Part shown: positions 33,895 to 41,396 of the stretch, piece by piece
Position numbering within the stretch: the stretch's first letter is position 1
Layout of the letters: every line of letters starts with the position of its first letter
Origin: Myxococcales bacterium
GTDB lineage: Bacteria > Myxococcota_A > Polyangia > Polyangiales > Polyangiaceae
Direction of reading: 5' to 3'
NCBI GenBank assembly: GCA_016212965.1
Contig: JACRDA010000429.1
Location: 1-47,992, forward strand
DNA: 47,992 bases
The notes under the pieces: model-generated
The model's database searches: none
Seen by the model: only the letters and a program-made list of their open reading frames with translations
What the model was told of the DNA's origin: nothing
Made by a program: the position numbers and the translations under genes

Positions 33895-35036
33895 GCGAAG
33901 AGCTCCTCGGCCCACTCGGGCTCGAGACGGCCCGCCTCGAGCGCGCGCTCGCAGAGCCCGAGCAGCGCGTCGCGCACGCGGGCCTCGACGGACGGGTACC
34001 AGACGGGGCTCGACAGCACGAGCAGCCGCCAGGTGATGAACGGGGGCACGACCTCGAGCAGGCCCGGAGCGTGGGTCTCGAGCGCTCGCTGCCAGAAGCC
34101 GTGCCACAGCGGACGGAAGCCGTGCGGCCACGAGCCAGGCGCCCCGAGCGCGAAGAACAGGAAGTTCACCGCCATGCAGGACACGTCGTCGGCGGGGTCG
34201 CCGCGACAGCCGCGGCTCGCGTCGAGCAGACTCAGGTTCCCCCGCTCGTCGAACAGCACAGTGAAGGGGTGGAAGTCCCCGTGCGTGCGCGACAGCCTGG
34301 CCTCCTTGCCGCGGAGCCGCCAGCGCCAGTCGGCGGCGCGCTGCTCGATGGCACGCAGGCGGGCGGGCGACGCCTCCTGCACGTCGGACGGATAGGAGTC
34401 GATGATGCCGTAAATGCCCTCGCCGTGGCCGACGAGGTCGCGAATGGCGCGGCGGTACACGGCGGGGCGCGACTCGGTCAACGGGACGTGGATGACCGCC
34501 AGCGCATCGGCGAGGGCGATGACGCGGCCGAGGTCGAGCGGACCGCTCTGCCGCTCGGCCGCGACGCGGCGCAGATCGTCCGCGTAGAGCTGTCCCTCGG
34601 CCCAGCCGGTCACGACGTAGAATTCCCCGCTCTGGCCGAGCGACACGAGGCTGCCGTCGGCGCAGATCGCGCCGACGTCGAGCGCCGGCACCTGACCTGG
34701 AACGTCGTTGAAGGTGTCGAACGCGAGCAACATGTCGGCCGCGCGGTCGGCGCGCCGGTCGTGCCCGAAGTCGCTCGGCTTCTCGGTGTGGAAGACGATG
34801 CGGCGGACGGTGCCGCGCGCCTCGCGCAGCGTGATTCGGAGCGGAACGCCGTAGCCGCCACCCTTGTGTGTGCCCCCACGCGTCGACGCGTCGGCGGCGA
34901 GCGGCGCCACCTCGAGCACGCGGGAGCCGGCCGCCACGCGCTCGACGACCGCCGCGAGCTCGGGCGTGAGCAGGGGCACGTCCGTCGGCGCACGTGGGCG
35001 CGCGGACCGCGGTGGGGACGAGGCTCCCTTCGGCAT
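33891..35036 (-). CDS. Aminoglycoside-phosphotransferase-fold (APH) family protein
   Basis: 381 residues from ATG 35036 (GTG 34979 is an alternative). Kinase-like fold with nucleotide-side hallmarks VPLRITL, HTEKPSDFGHD and catalytic loop THGDFHPFTVLFDERGNLSLLDASR (HGD from about 252). The Asp of HGD is kept, but the Asn expected five residues on (HGDxHxxN) is replaced (HPFT), and the metal Asp is in LLDAS. So it is a divergent or weak kinase; antibiotic resistance is not implied. It is coupled to the CysC-like gene and transcribed away from the universal stress gene on the other strand. Predicted sigma-54 start 35042 leaves almost no leader. Confidence 0.85.
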   Translation of the reverse strand: MPKGASSPPRSARPRAPTDVPLLTPELAAVVERVAAGSRVLEVAPLAADASTRGGTHKGGGYGVPLRITLREARGTVRRIVFHTEKPSDFGHDRRADRAADMLLAFDTFNDVPGQVPALDVGAICADGSLVSLGQSGEFYVVTGWAEGQLYADDLRRVAAERQSGPLDLGRVIALADALAVIHVPLTESRPAVYRRAIRDLVGHGEGIYGIIDSYPSDVQEASPARLRAIEQRAADWRWRLRGKEARLSRTHGDFHPFTVLFDERGNLSLLDASRGCRGDPADDVSCMAVNFLFFALGAPGSWPHGFRPLWHGFWQRALETHAPGLLEVVPPFITWRLLVLSSPVWYPSVEARVRDALLGLCERALEAGRLEPEWAEELFA

Positions 35037-35053
35037 GGCTGTCGACGCGCCAA

Positions 35054-35068
35054 GCACGGAGCGTGCCG
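35054..35068 (-). promoter_or_regulatory. Sigma-54 type promoter upstream of the APH-like gene
   Basis: Minus strand CGGCACG, CTCC, GTGC with exact GG-N10-GC spacing; the first base is C rather than T. Predicted start about 35042. The 16 bases 35052-35067 are identical to the element upstream of the sigma factor gene. Confidence 0.55.
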
Positions 35069-35093
35069 GCGTGCGGGCGCGTGCCGTCGAATC

Positions 35094-35108
35094 TGGCATG
35101 CACGATGC
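35094..35108 (+). promoter_or_regulatory. Sigma-54 type promoter of the second universal stress gene
   Basis: TGGCATG, CACG, ATGC (GG 35095-35096, GC 35107-35108). Predicted start about 35120, 89 bases before ATG 35209. It is back to back with the minus-strand element at 35054-35068. Confidence 0.55.
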
Positions 35109-35208
35109 AGCCCGAGCCCATGCGGCTCCCCGCTCGCGGGGAGCAGGAGCGGACGACGAGATGCACCGGCCCGCCCGACCGCAGGGCGCGCCCACCCTGG
35201 AGGATGCC

Positions 35209-35922
35209 ATGACCAGCCGCCCATCGGATCGCGCCCCTCGCAAGGACGCGCCCTACACCATCGTCGTGGGAGTCGACTACTCCGACCTCGGCGACGCCGC
35301 GCTCGCCGCCGCGCTGCGGATCGCACAGGGCTACGAGCGCGCCGAGATCCACCCGGTCTACGTCGAGCGCGACTTCCGCGAAGATCCCCTCGAGGCCGCT
35401 GCCATCGCAAGCGACGCGCCGACCCACGCAGCCTCTGCGCTCGACAAGCTCGACAAGCACGCCCAGACGCGCTTCCGGCAGTACATCGCCGAGCTGCCGA
35501 CCCCCGCCGAGAGCGGCCCCCCCTACGGGCTGCGGCGCCTGGTGAGCCACGTGCGCCTCGGCGCCCCGGCGCGCCAGGTCGTCCAGCTGGCGGTCGACCT
35601 CGACGCCGACCTCATCGTGCTCGGCACCCACGGACGGCGCGGCTTCGACCGGCTCGTGATGGGCAGCGTCGCCGAGCGGGTGCTGCGCACGGCGCGTTGC
35701 CCGGTGTTCGTCGTGCGCCCGAAGAACCACGAGAACGCGGCCGATGTGCCCGAGATCGAGCCGGCCTGCCCGCAGTGCCTCGAGGCGCGGGCGGTGAGCG
35801 GCGGCAAGGAGATGTGGTGCCAGCGCCACGCATCCCGCGTCCACCTGCGGCCCCACCGCTACAGCTTCACGAATGCCGGCGAGATCGCCCCGGACTCGAG
35901 CCGCTTCGGGGGGCAGTCCTGA
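35209..35922 (+). CDS. Universal stress protein with C-terminal Cys/His zinc-like motif
   Basis: 237 residues from ATG 35209, preceded by GGAGG. The Usp domain begins PYTIVVGVDYSDLGDAALAAAL and has the ATP-binding motif GTHGRRGFDRLVMGSVAERV then PVFVVRP. Beyond the normal end there is an added 65 residues with CPQC, then CQRH (about 20 residues apart), which looks like a small zinc-binding knuckle. The tail ends in SRFGGQS. Such an extension is not part of typical Usp proteins. It lies in the stress island next to APH- and CysC-like genes on the opposite strand. Confidence 0.92.
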   Translation: MTSRPSDRAPRKDAPYTIVVGVDYSDLGDAALAAALRIAQGYERAEIHPVYVERDFREDPLEAAAIASDAPTHAASALDKLDKHAQTRFRQYIAELPTPAESGPPYGLRRLVSHVRLGAPARQVVQLAVDLDADLIVLGTHGRRGFDRLVMGSVAERVLRTARCPVFVVRPKNHENAADVPEIEPACPQCLEARAVSGGKEMWCQRHASRVHLRPHRYSFTNAGEIAPDSSRFGGQS

Positions 35923-36084
35923 CGATCGCGCGAGCCGCGGCGAGCCCGGCGCGCCATCCAGGACACGCCCCGCAGGGGCCATTTTCCGACTGGCGATCGG
36001 GCAACGCGCTAGCATGAGCGACCTCGCGCGTAGCCACCGCGCCTCACCGCCGGCCACGCCGGTGCCTCCACCGGGGCTCGAACC

Positions 36085-36813
36085 GTGCAGCTTCGGCTAC
36101 TGACCTACAACATCCACAAGTGCATCGGCGGCGTGGACCGGCGCTACCAGCCGGCGCGGATCCACGAGACGATCGCGCACTACAGCCCCGACTTCGTGCT
36201 GCTGCAGGAGGTCGACGCCGACGCCGCTCGCAGCAACCGGGACCGGCAAGTCGATCTCCTGGGCAACCTGCTCGGGATGCCGTACCGCACCTACTTCCCG
36301 AACGTGCGCCTGCGGCAGGGCGGCGAGTACGGCAACGCCATCCTGAGCCGCCACCCGGCGAGCGACTCGCAGAACATCGACCTCACCATCCCGCCGAAGA
36401 AGCGCCGCAGCGTGTTGCACGCTCGATTCCGCGTCCGCCACGACGGAAAGACGCGCACCGTGCACGTCTACAACCTGCACCTCGGCCTCTCCGGGCTCGA
36501 GCGCAAGGTGCAGCTGCGCCGCTTCCTCGACAGCCACCCCTTCGCGGGGCTCGACGCGCACACGCCGGTCATCGTCGCGGGCGACTTCAACGACGTCTGG
36601 GGCACGCTCGGCCCCAAGCTGCTCGTCCCGGCGGGCTTTCGCGGCATGTCGATGCCGATCTCGACCTTCCCGGCCTATGCGCCGGTGCGCGCCCTCGACG
36701 CCGTGTACGTGCGCGGCGACGTGGACATCGTGCACGTCTTCCGCTCGAAGCTCGACGTGGCGCGGCGCGCCTCCGACCACCTGCCGCTGGTCGCCGACGT
36801 GAAGATCCGCTGA
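36085..36813 (+). CDS. Endonuclease/exonuclease/phosphatase (EEP) family protein
   Basis: 242 residues from GTG 36085. Active-site motifs of the DNase I-like fold are all present: [11 protein letters not shown] (metal Asn), VLLQEVD (metal Glu), [17 protein letters not shown] (Asp and Asn) and the terminal RASDHLPLV (Asp-His pair). No signal sequence is seen, so it is cytoplasmic. Substrates in this family range from DNA to phospholipids; none can be chosen here. It is convergent with the CBS gene, with 11 bases between stops. Confidence 0.9.
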   Translation: MQLRLLTYNIHKCIGGVDRRYQPARIHETIAHYSPDFVLLQEVDADAARSNRDRQVDLLGNLLGMPYRTYFPNVRLRQGGEYGNAILSRHPASDSQNIDLTIPPKKRRSVLHARFRVRHDGKTRTVHVYNLHLGLSGLERKVQLRRFLDSHPFAGLDAHTPVIVAGDFNDVWGTLGPKLLVPAGFRGMSMPISTFPAYAPVRALDAVYVRGDVDIVHVFRSKLDVARRASDHLPLVADVKIR

Positions 36814-36824
36814 GGCGAGGGCGG

Positions 36825-37319
36825 TCAGTCCTCGAGCTCGCGGGCCTCGCGCTCGTCGGGGTCCGAGGAGTACACGAGCGCGGCCAAGAGGTCGCTGCTC
36901 GTCAGGATGCCGACGAGGTCGCCGCCGAGCACCACCGGCAGGCAGTTGATCTTGTTCTCGACCATGACCCGCGCGGCCGTGGACGTGGGGTCGTCGGGAG
37001 ACACCGTGACGACGTCCTCCGTCATGACGTCGCGCACGCTGAGCTCGTCGCCGAACAGGTAGAGATCGTGCAGGGTCCAGGGCTCCTTCGAGCTCTTGCG
37101 GCGCGGCGTCTCCTGCCGGCGCAGATCGCGATCGCTGACGATGCCCACGAGATCGCCGCCGTCCACGACGAGCAGGTGGCGCACGTTCTCGCGCTGCATC
37201 ACGGCAAATGCGTCCTCGAGCGTGGTCGTCGGGGCCACCTGGTGGTCCGGCTGGTTCATCCACGCCCCGACCAGAAGCTCGTTCGGAAGCTCGGCGCCCT
37301 CTTCGCGTGCCTTGACCAT
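36825..37319 (-). CDS. Two-CBS-domain protein
   Basis: 164 residues. CBS1 WMNQPDHQVAPTTTLEDAFAVMQRENVRHLLVVDGGDLVGIVSDRDL and CBS2 VMTEDVVTVSPDDPTSTAARVMVENKINCLPVVLGGDLVGILTSSDLL, separated by about 25 residues containing RRQETPRRKSSKEPW. The Shine-Dalgarno GAGGAG is clear. It follows the tandem Usp gene by 36 bases on the same strand, so they share the sigma-54 promoter at 38459. The C-terminus is acidic. Confidence 0.92.
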   Translation of the reverse strand: MVKAREEGAELPNELLVGAWMNQPDHQVAPTTTLEDAFAVMQRENVRHLLVVDGGDLVGIVSDRDLRRQETPRRKSSKEPWTLHDLYLFGDELSVRDVMTEDVVTVSPDDPTSTAARVMVENKINCLPVVLGGDLVGILTSSDLLAALVYSSDPDEREARELED

Positions 37320-37355
37320 GTCGAGTCTCCTCGTGATTCGATGCCCCTGTCGCGC

Positions 37356-38243
37356 TCAACGCAGATCGTCGCCATGCACGCCGCGGACGAGCAGCATCGG
37401 GCAGGGCGCCGTCCGGAGCACGCGCTCGGTCACGCTGCCGATGGTCCATCGCTCCCAGCCCGTGCGGCCGTGGGTGCTCATCACGATGAGGCCCACGTCC
37501 TTCTGGACCGCCGCGTCGACGATCTCGGAGGCCGCGTCGCCGTCGCGGAGCAGGGTGTCGGCCCAGACATCCACGCCGCGATACTCGTCGCGCGCGGTCT
37601 CGACGTAGAGCGAGGCGAGCGGACGCGGCATGTCGCCGAGCCCCGGCGGCACCACGTGGATCACCGTGACGTCGGCGCCGAACAGCTTGGCGAAGGCGGT
37701 GGCGTGCGGGGCGACGTCGCGCGCGAGCTCGCTGCCGTCGATGGGCACGAGGATGTGCCGCGGCGCGAGCTCGGCCGTCTGGGGTACGCGCTCGCCACCG
37801 TGCCGCGCGAAAGAGGGCAGGACGAGCAACGGGTGCCGGCTCTTGCGCAGGACCTTCTCGGTCACGCTCCCGAATGCCCAGCGAGCCAGGCCCGTGCGCC
37901 CGTGGGTGCTCAAGGCGATGAACGCCGGCTCGAGGCGCTCGGCGGCGTCCAGGATCTCCGACACCGGCCGGCCGACGGCCACCTCGGCCCGAGCCGTGAG
38001 CCCCGCAGCGCGCAGATCGGCCACGAGACCGTCCGCCGAGCGCTGTGCCTCCTTCTCCAGCTCTGCCAGGATGCCGGCCGCGGCGACGCCCTCGATCGGG
38101 TAAGCGGCGGCGCCGGCCGACTGCAGATCGACGACCCGCAAGACGACCACCTCGAGGTGGCACTTGCCGAGCCAGCCGCGGATGCGCGGGACGATGGCGG
38201 CTGCCGTGGGCGAGCCGTCGTACGGCAGGAGAAGGCGTTCCAT
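37356..38243 (-). CDS. Tandem universal stress protein (two Usp domains)
   Basis: 295 residues. Domain 1 (MERLLLPYDGSPTAAAIV to STHGRTGLARWAFGSVTEKVLRKSRHPLLVLP) and domain 2 (APRHILVPIDGSELARDV to STHGRTGWERWTIGSVTERVLRTAPCPMLLVR) each carry the ATP-binding loop. The repeated STHGRTG and GSVTE-KVLR blocks show it is an internal duplication. GAGGA precedes ATG 38243. Tandem Usp proteins in mycobacteria respond to oxygen limitation. A sigma-54 element lies 216-230 bases upstream. Confidence 0.94.
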   Translation of the reverse strand: MERLLLPYDGSPTAAAIVPRIRGWLGKCHLEVVVLRVVDLQSAGAAAYPIEGVAAAGILAELEKEAQRSADGLVADLRAAGLTARAEVAVGRPVSEILDAAERLEPAFIALSTHGRTGLARWAFGSVTEKVLRKSRHPLLVLPSFARHGGERVPQTAELAPRHILVPIDGSELARDVAPHATAFAKLFGADVTVIHVVPPGLGDMPRPLASLYVETARDEYRGVDVWADTLLRDGDAASEIVDAAVQKDVGLIVMSTHGRTGWERWTIGSVTERVLRTAPCPMLLVRGVHGDDLR

Positions 38244-38659
38244 CGGGTCCTCGATTCCTGGTGGCTTGTCGGACGCGCCGTGGGCGTCCGTCTGCTGTCG
38301 GAAACCGGGTGCCCCGTGCGCGGCCGAGCACCCGGGCGCGAGTCCACCTCCCGACCGCGGCACCGTGTCACGAAGGCTTGCGTCGGCGAGCCCACCGGTC
38401 GCGCGACCGGCGCGCTCCCGAGCCTGCCGCGGGGGAGTAGTCCGATACTCCCAGAGACGCATCGCCCGTGCCAGGGAATCGGACACTTGCGCGCTCCGGC
38501 AAATACCCCGACTTCGAACGCGTGCGGGCCGCATGGCCGGCGGGGAAAGGCAGGCGGCGCGCACCCGTTTCGCCGCGACCGCAGAAGGTGCGTACCCACG
38601 CGATACTCCCGTGAAACCTGCACCCTGCGCGGCGCCGCGCGCGGGGTTGCACCGGGCAC
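38244..38659. other. Divergent 416-base regulatory gap
   Basis: Between the tandem Usp gene (minus) and the four-CBS gene (plus). It holds a perfect 16-bp palindrome CCGGTCGCGCGACCGG (38395-38410), a 7-bp hairpin GGGAGTA/TACTCCC (38433-38452) near the predicted start, the sigma-54 element, and a second copy of CGATACTCCC (38601-38610; first at 38443-38452). The repeats could be activator-binding sites. No protein gene is seen. Confidence 0.55.
38459..38473 (-). promoter_or_regulatory. Sigma-54 promoter of the tandem Usp - CBS operon
   Basis: Minus strand TGGCACG, GGCG, ATGC, with exact GG-N10-GC spacing. Predicted start about 38447, giving a leader of about 205 bases before ATG 38243. Confidence 0.65.
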
Positions 38660-38680
38660 GTGGCGACCTATGTCTGCCCT

Positions 38681-39454
38681 ATGAGCCTGCTCGACGCGCC
38701 GCTCGGCTCGTACATGAGCGCGCCGGTACACACGGTGCCGGAGGGCGCGACGCTGCGCGAGGCGCACGAGGAGCTCGAGCGGCTCGCCATCTCGGCGCTG
38801 TGCGTCGTGGACCCGGCCGGGCGGCCGTGCGGCGTGCTGTCGCGCACCGACCTCATCGGCGCGCGCCGCCGCCACGACCACGGCCCGCGCGCGCTCGAGC
38901 TGCCGCAGGCGAGCGTCGCCGAGCTGATGCACCGCGACGTCGTGGTGCTCGACGTCGCCGATTGCCTCGCACGCGCGGCGAGCCTGCTGGTCGACCGCGG
39001 CATCCACCGGGTGTTCGTGAGCGAGGCCGGCCGGCTGCGAGGGGTGGTGAGCGGCCGCGAGATCATGGAGGCGGCCGTGCGCTACCGCGTGCGCACGCCG
39101 CTCGCCTCGTTCATGTCCCGCGCCATCCTCAGCGTGAACCCCGGGGACGCGGTGCGCGTCGCGGTCGAGCGCCTCGCGAGCACGCGCAAGCGGGCGCTGC
39201 CCGTGATGCAGGACGGCTTCGCGCTCGGCTGGTTCACGCAGTACGAGGCGCTGCTGTTCCGGGACTCGCCGAGCGAGTCACCGGTGGAGGACTGGATGCA
39301 CGCGCGCGTCCTCACCGTGCCCGAGACCATGAGCACCCACCGCGCAGCGGCGCACGCGCTTGCGGTGGGCGCCCAGCGGGTGCTGGCGATGGACGACCAA
39401 GGGGTGAGCGGCCTCGTGACGGGCACGGACTTCGCCGCCGCGATCACGGGGTGA
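38681..39454 (+). CDS. Four-CBS-domain (double Bateman) protein
   Basis: 257 residues from ATG 38681; GTG 38660 is an alternative start 21 bases upstream. Four CBS repeats: SYMSAPVHTVPEGATLREAHEEL, ELMHRDVVVLDVADCLARAASLL, SFMSRAILSVNPGDAVRVAVERL and DWMHARVLTVPETMSTHRAAAHAL, each ending in a G-V/W-x-T/S-x-x-D/E block. Two Bateman modules form a nucleotide-sensing disc. A TATGTC hexamer 6 bases before the ATG, with TTGCAC 16 bases before that, favours ATG 38681 and a leaderless message. No Shine-Dalgarno sequence is seen. Confidence 0.88.
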   Translation: MSLLDAPLGSYMSAPVHTVPEGATLREAHEELERLAISALCVVDPAGRPCGVLSRTDLIGARRRHDHGPRALELPQASVAELMHRDVVVLDVADCLARAASLLVDRGIHRVFVSEAGRLRGVVSGREIMEAAVRYRVRTPLASFMSRAILSVNPGDAVRVAVERLASTRKRALPVMQDGFALGWFTQYEALLFRDSPSESPVEDWMHARVLTVPETMSTHRAAAHALAVGAQRVLAMDDQGVSGLVTGTDFAAAITG

Positions 39455-39558
39455 CGAGGCGCCGGCCCGACGACCCCGAGGGACCATGAGACCACCGCCC
39501 GATGCGTGCGAGCTCGGCCAGCCACGCCCTCGGCGCGTGAACGCAGCTCCGCCGCTCA

Positions 39559-39593
39559 GCGCAGATGGTGCGGAATCGCCGCAGCATTTGCGC
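39559..39593. terminator. Hairpin between the CBS gene and the sigma factor gene
   Basis: GCGCAGATGGTGCG (39559-39572) and CGCAGCATTTGCGC (39580-39593) form a 14-bp stem with one G-U pair and one mismatch and a 7-base loop. It lies in the 187-base gap between convergent stops at 39454 and 39642. Confidence 0.55.
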
Positions 39594-39641
39594 AAGCCGC
39601 TCGAGACGGCGTTCGCGGGTCGGTCCGACCGGGTGCGGAGC

Positions 39642-40607
39642 TCAGGCGGCGCCGAGCTCGAGCGCCGGCTCGAGGGCGATCCGGAGCTTGTCGCACGCGC
39701 GCCGCTCGACCTGGCGCACGCGTTCGCGCGAGAGACCGTAGAGCTGCCCGAGCCCGGCCAGCGTCGGCCGCTCGTCGGTGAGGAAGCGCCGGTGCAGGAT
39801 GTCGCGCTCGCGACTGGTGAGCGCTTCGAGCGCGCAGCTGAGCAGGGCCTGCACGTGGATGCGCTCCTCGGTCGAAGCGGCGTGGTCCTCGGGAGAGAGC
39901 TGCGCGTCGGCGAAGACCCCGGATACGTCCGCGGTGCTGAGCGATAGGTCGGCGGGGGCGTCGACCATGGCGACTTCCTCGGGTGTGACGCCGAGCGCGC
40001 TGGCGAGCTCGTCGGCGCTCACCTCGCGGCCGCGCTGCTGCTCGAGCGCCCGGCGCGCACGCGGCAGGGCCGACTGGAGCTTGCGGGCCAGCCGCGTGGA
40101 GGGCGTCTGGACGATGTGTTGGTTGGCGCGAGCGTAGCGGCGCACGAAGGCGCGCACCCAGAAGGCTGCGTAGGTGCCGAAGCGCACGCCGCGGGCGGAG
40201 TCGAAGCGCCGCGCGGCCTCGACGAGGCCGAGGCGGCCCTCGCTCAGGAGGTCGTCGAAGCCGATGCCGCGCGAGGCGTAGCGCGCGGCAGTGGAGCGCA
40301 CGAGCGGCATGTGCCAGCGAATGAGCTCGTCGAGCGCACGCTCGGTGCCGGCCGCCACGAGCATGCGCTCGCGGTCGGCGTCGAGCAGATCCGGCCGCGG
40401 TCGCGCCCCGAGCCCACGTGGGGCGTCGAGCCCACCGAGGCGGGGACGCACGCCGGAGTCGGGCGGGCGCGGCTCCGAGCCGCCCTGCGCGCCCGCGCCC
40501 CTCCCCGGCCGCGAGTCCGCGGGTGTCCCGCTCGTCGAGGTGGCGAACGCGACCTCGGTGGGGATGGAACTGCCGCACCTTCCAGCGTCAAGTGAGGCAA
40601 GGGACAT
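39642..40607 (-). CDS. RpoH-like sigma-70 family sigma factor (group 3)
   Basis: 321 residues. About 90 residues of Pro/Arg/Gly-rich N-terminal extension precede region 2: IRWHMPLVRSTAARYASRGIGFDDLLSEGRLGLVEAARRFDSARGVRFGTYAAFWVRAFVRRYA. Region 3 (NQHIVQTPSTRLARKLQ) and region 4 (ALTSRERDILHRRFLTDERPTLAGLGQLYGLSRERVRQVERRACDKLRIAL) are complete. The sequence is close to heat-shock-type sigma factors but lacks a long region 1. It is the last island gene. A consensus-like sigma-54 promoter lies about 100 bases upstream of the ATG. Confidence 0.93.
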   Translation of the reverse strand: MSLASLDAGRCGSSIPTEVAFATSTSGTPADSRPGRGAGAQGGSEPRPPDSGVRPRLGGLDAPRGLGARPRPDLLDADRERMLVAAGTERALDELIRWHMPLVRSTAARYASRGIGFDDLLSEGRLGLVEAARRFDSARGVRFGTYAAFWVRAFVRRYARANQHIVQTPSTRLARKLQSALPRARRALEQQRGREVSADELASALGVTPEEVAMVDAPADLSLSTADVSGVFADAQLSPEDHAASTEERIHVQALLSCALEALTSRERDILHRRFLTDERPTLAGLGQLYGLSRERVRQVERRACDKLRIALEPALELGAA

Positions 40608-40943
40608 CGAAAACGACCTCCAGGGGTGCAGCGAGCGTCACGGATCCGGGAGCCCCGGAGCCTGCCGACAGCGCCGCGCGCAGCGTTCGAGCACGGGCGG
40701 AAGCACGGAGCGTGCCACCAAGCACGGGGGCCCTTTTCCACCCGAAATCCGCGCCGGCACGTGCCGTCTCCGCATTGTGCGCGCCCCGCGCGCAAGGTCT
40801 GCGCGAGACGGGCCGCCGCCGCCCTACCGGCCGCTTGGCTGTCGCGCAACACTGTGAAAAGACATACGAAACCAAGTCGTACAGCGCGTCATCGCGCGGC
40901 CGCGCCCACTCCGCTCGGCTGCCACGGTGGGTCCCGACAGCCC
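40608..40943. other. Gap upstream of the sigma factor gene
   Basis: 336 bases between two minus-strand genes. It contains the sigma-54 element (40703-40717). The stretch 40850-40900 (around GACATACGAAACCAAGTCG) is AT-richer than its surroundings and could hold a second promoter for the sigma gene. I see no gene in it. Confidence 0.5.
40703..40717 (-). promoter_or_regulatory. Sigma-54 promoter of the sigma factor gene
   Basis: Minus strand TGGCACG, CTCC, GTGC, exact GG-N10-GC spacing. Predicted start about 40691, 84 bases before ATG 40607. The 16-mer 40701-40716 is identical to that at 35052-35067. Confidence 0.7.
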
Positions 40944-41396
40944 TCAGGCGCGCGTGCGCCGCGCCGAGGCGCCGCTCCGGTCGGGGTGCTCGAGGACGTC
41001 GATGCGCGCTCGCAGAACGTCGGAGATAGGGACCTTGGTGCGAGCGCGGTAGTCGTAGAGCACGACGACCCCGCTGCCCCGCGCGCAGCAGACGTCTGGC
41101 TCCGCGGCGCTCGCCACCGCGTACCGCATGGTGAAGCTCGTCGTGCGCATGGCGCTCACCCGCGCGCCGACGAGGAGCTCGCAGGGGAACACGACCGGGC
41201 GCAGGAAGTCGCAGCGGGCCGACGCGAGGATGGGCCCCGTGCGGCTCGGCGCGCGGCTCGCGAGGGCCACGCGCTCGAAGTAGGCGATGCGCGCGCTCTC
41301 GAACCAGGTGAAGTAGCGCGCGTTGTTGGCGTGCCCGAGCGCGTCCATCTCGCCCCAGTGCATCGCGAAGCGCACCACCACGGCAAAGCCCTTCAT
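40944..41396 (-). CDS. Hotdog-fold acyl-CoA thioesterase (YbgC/FadM type)
   Basis: 150 residues from ATG 41396. The active-site helix motif is MHWGEMDALGHANNARYFTWFESARIAYFERV (Asp at about 18, HANN), as in 4-hydroxybenzoyl-CoA thioesterases. The rest (LASARCDFLRPVVFPCELLVGARVS) is the typical beta-sheet. It cleaves acyl-CoA or acyl-ACP thioesters; substrate unknown. The reading frame is open further upstream, but homologous sequence starts here. It is divergent from the small lipoprotein gene. Confidence 0.9.
   Translation of the reverse strand: MKGFAVVVRFAMHWGEMDALGHANNARYFTWFESARIAYFERVALASRAPSRTGPILASARCDFLRPVVFPCELLVGARVSAMRTTSFTMRYAVASAAEPDVCCARGSGVVVLYDYRARTKVPISDVLRARIDVLEHPDRSGASARRTRA

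Noticed and set aside
33891..35036. APH-family protein as an aminoglycoside resistance gene
   Set aside because: The catalytic Asn is missing and the context is a stress island; there is no sign of a mobile element.
36065..36090. Minus-strand GGTTCGAGCCCCGGTGGAGG resembling a tRNA T-arm and acceptor end
   Set aside because: The bases before the TTCGA do not pair with those after it, and no D-arm or anticodon arm can be folded further along that strand.
38478..38500. GGACACTTGCGCGC on the plus strand as another sigma-54 element for the four-CBS gene
   Set aside because: It has GG-N10-GC but lacks the TGGCAC and TTGC contexts; in GC-rich DNA the bare spacing is common.
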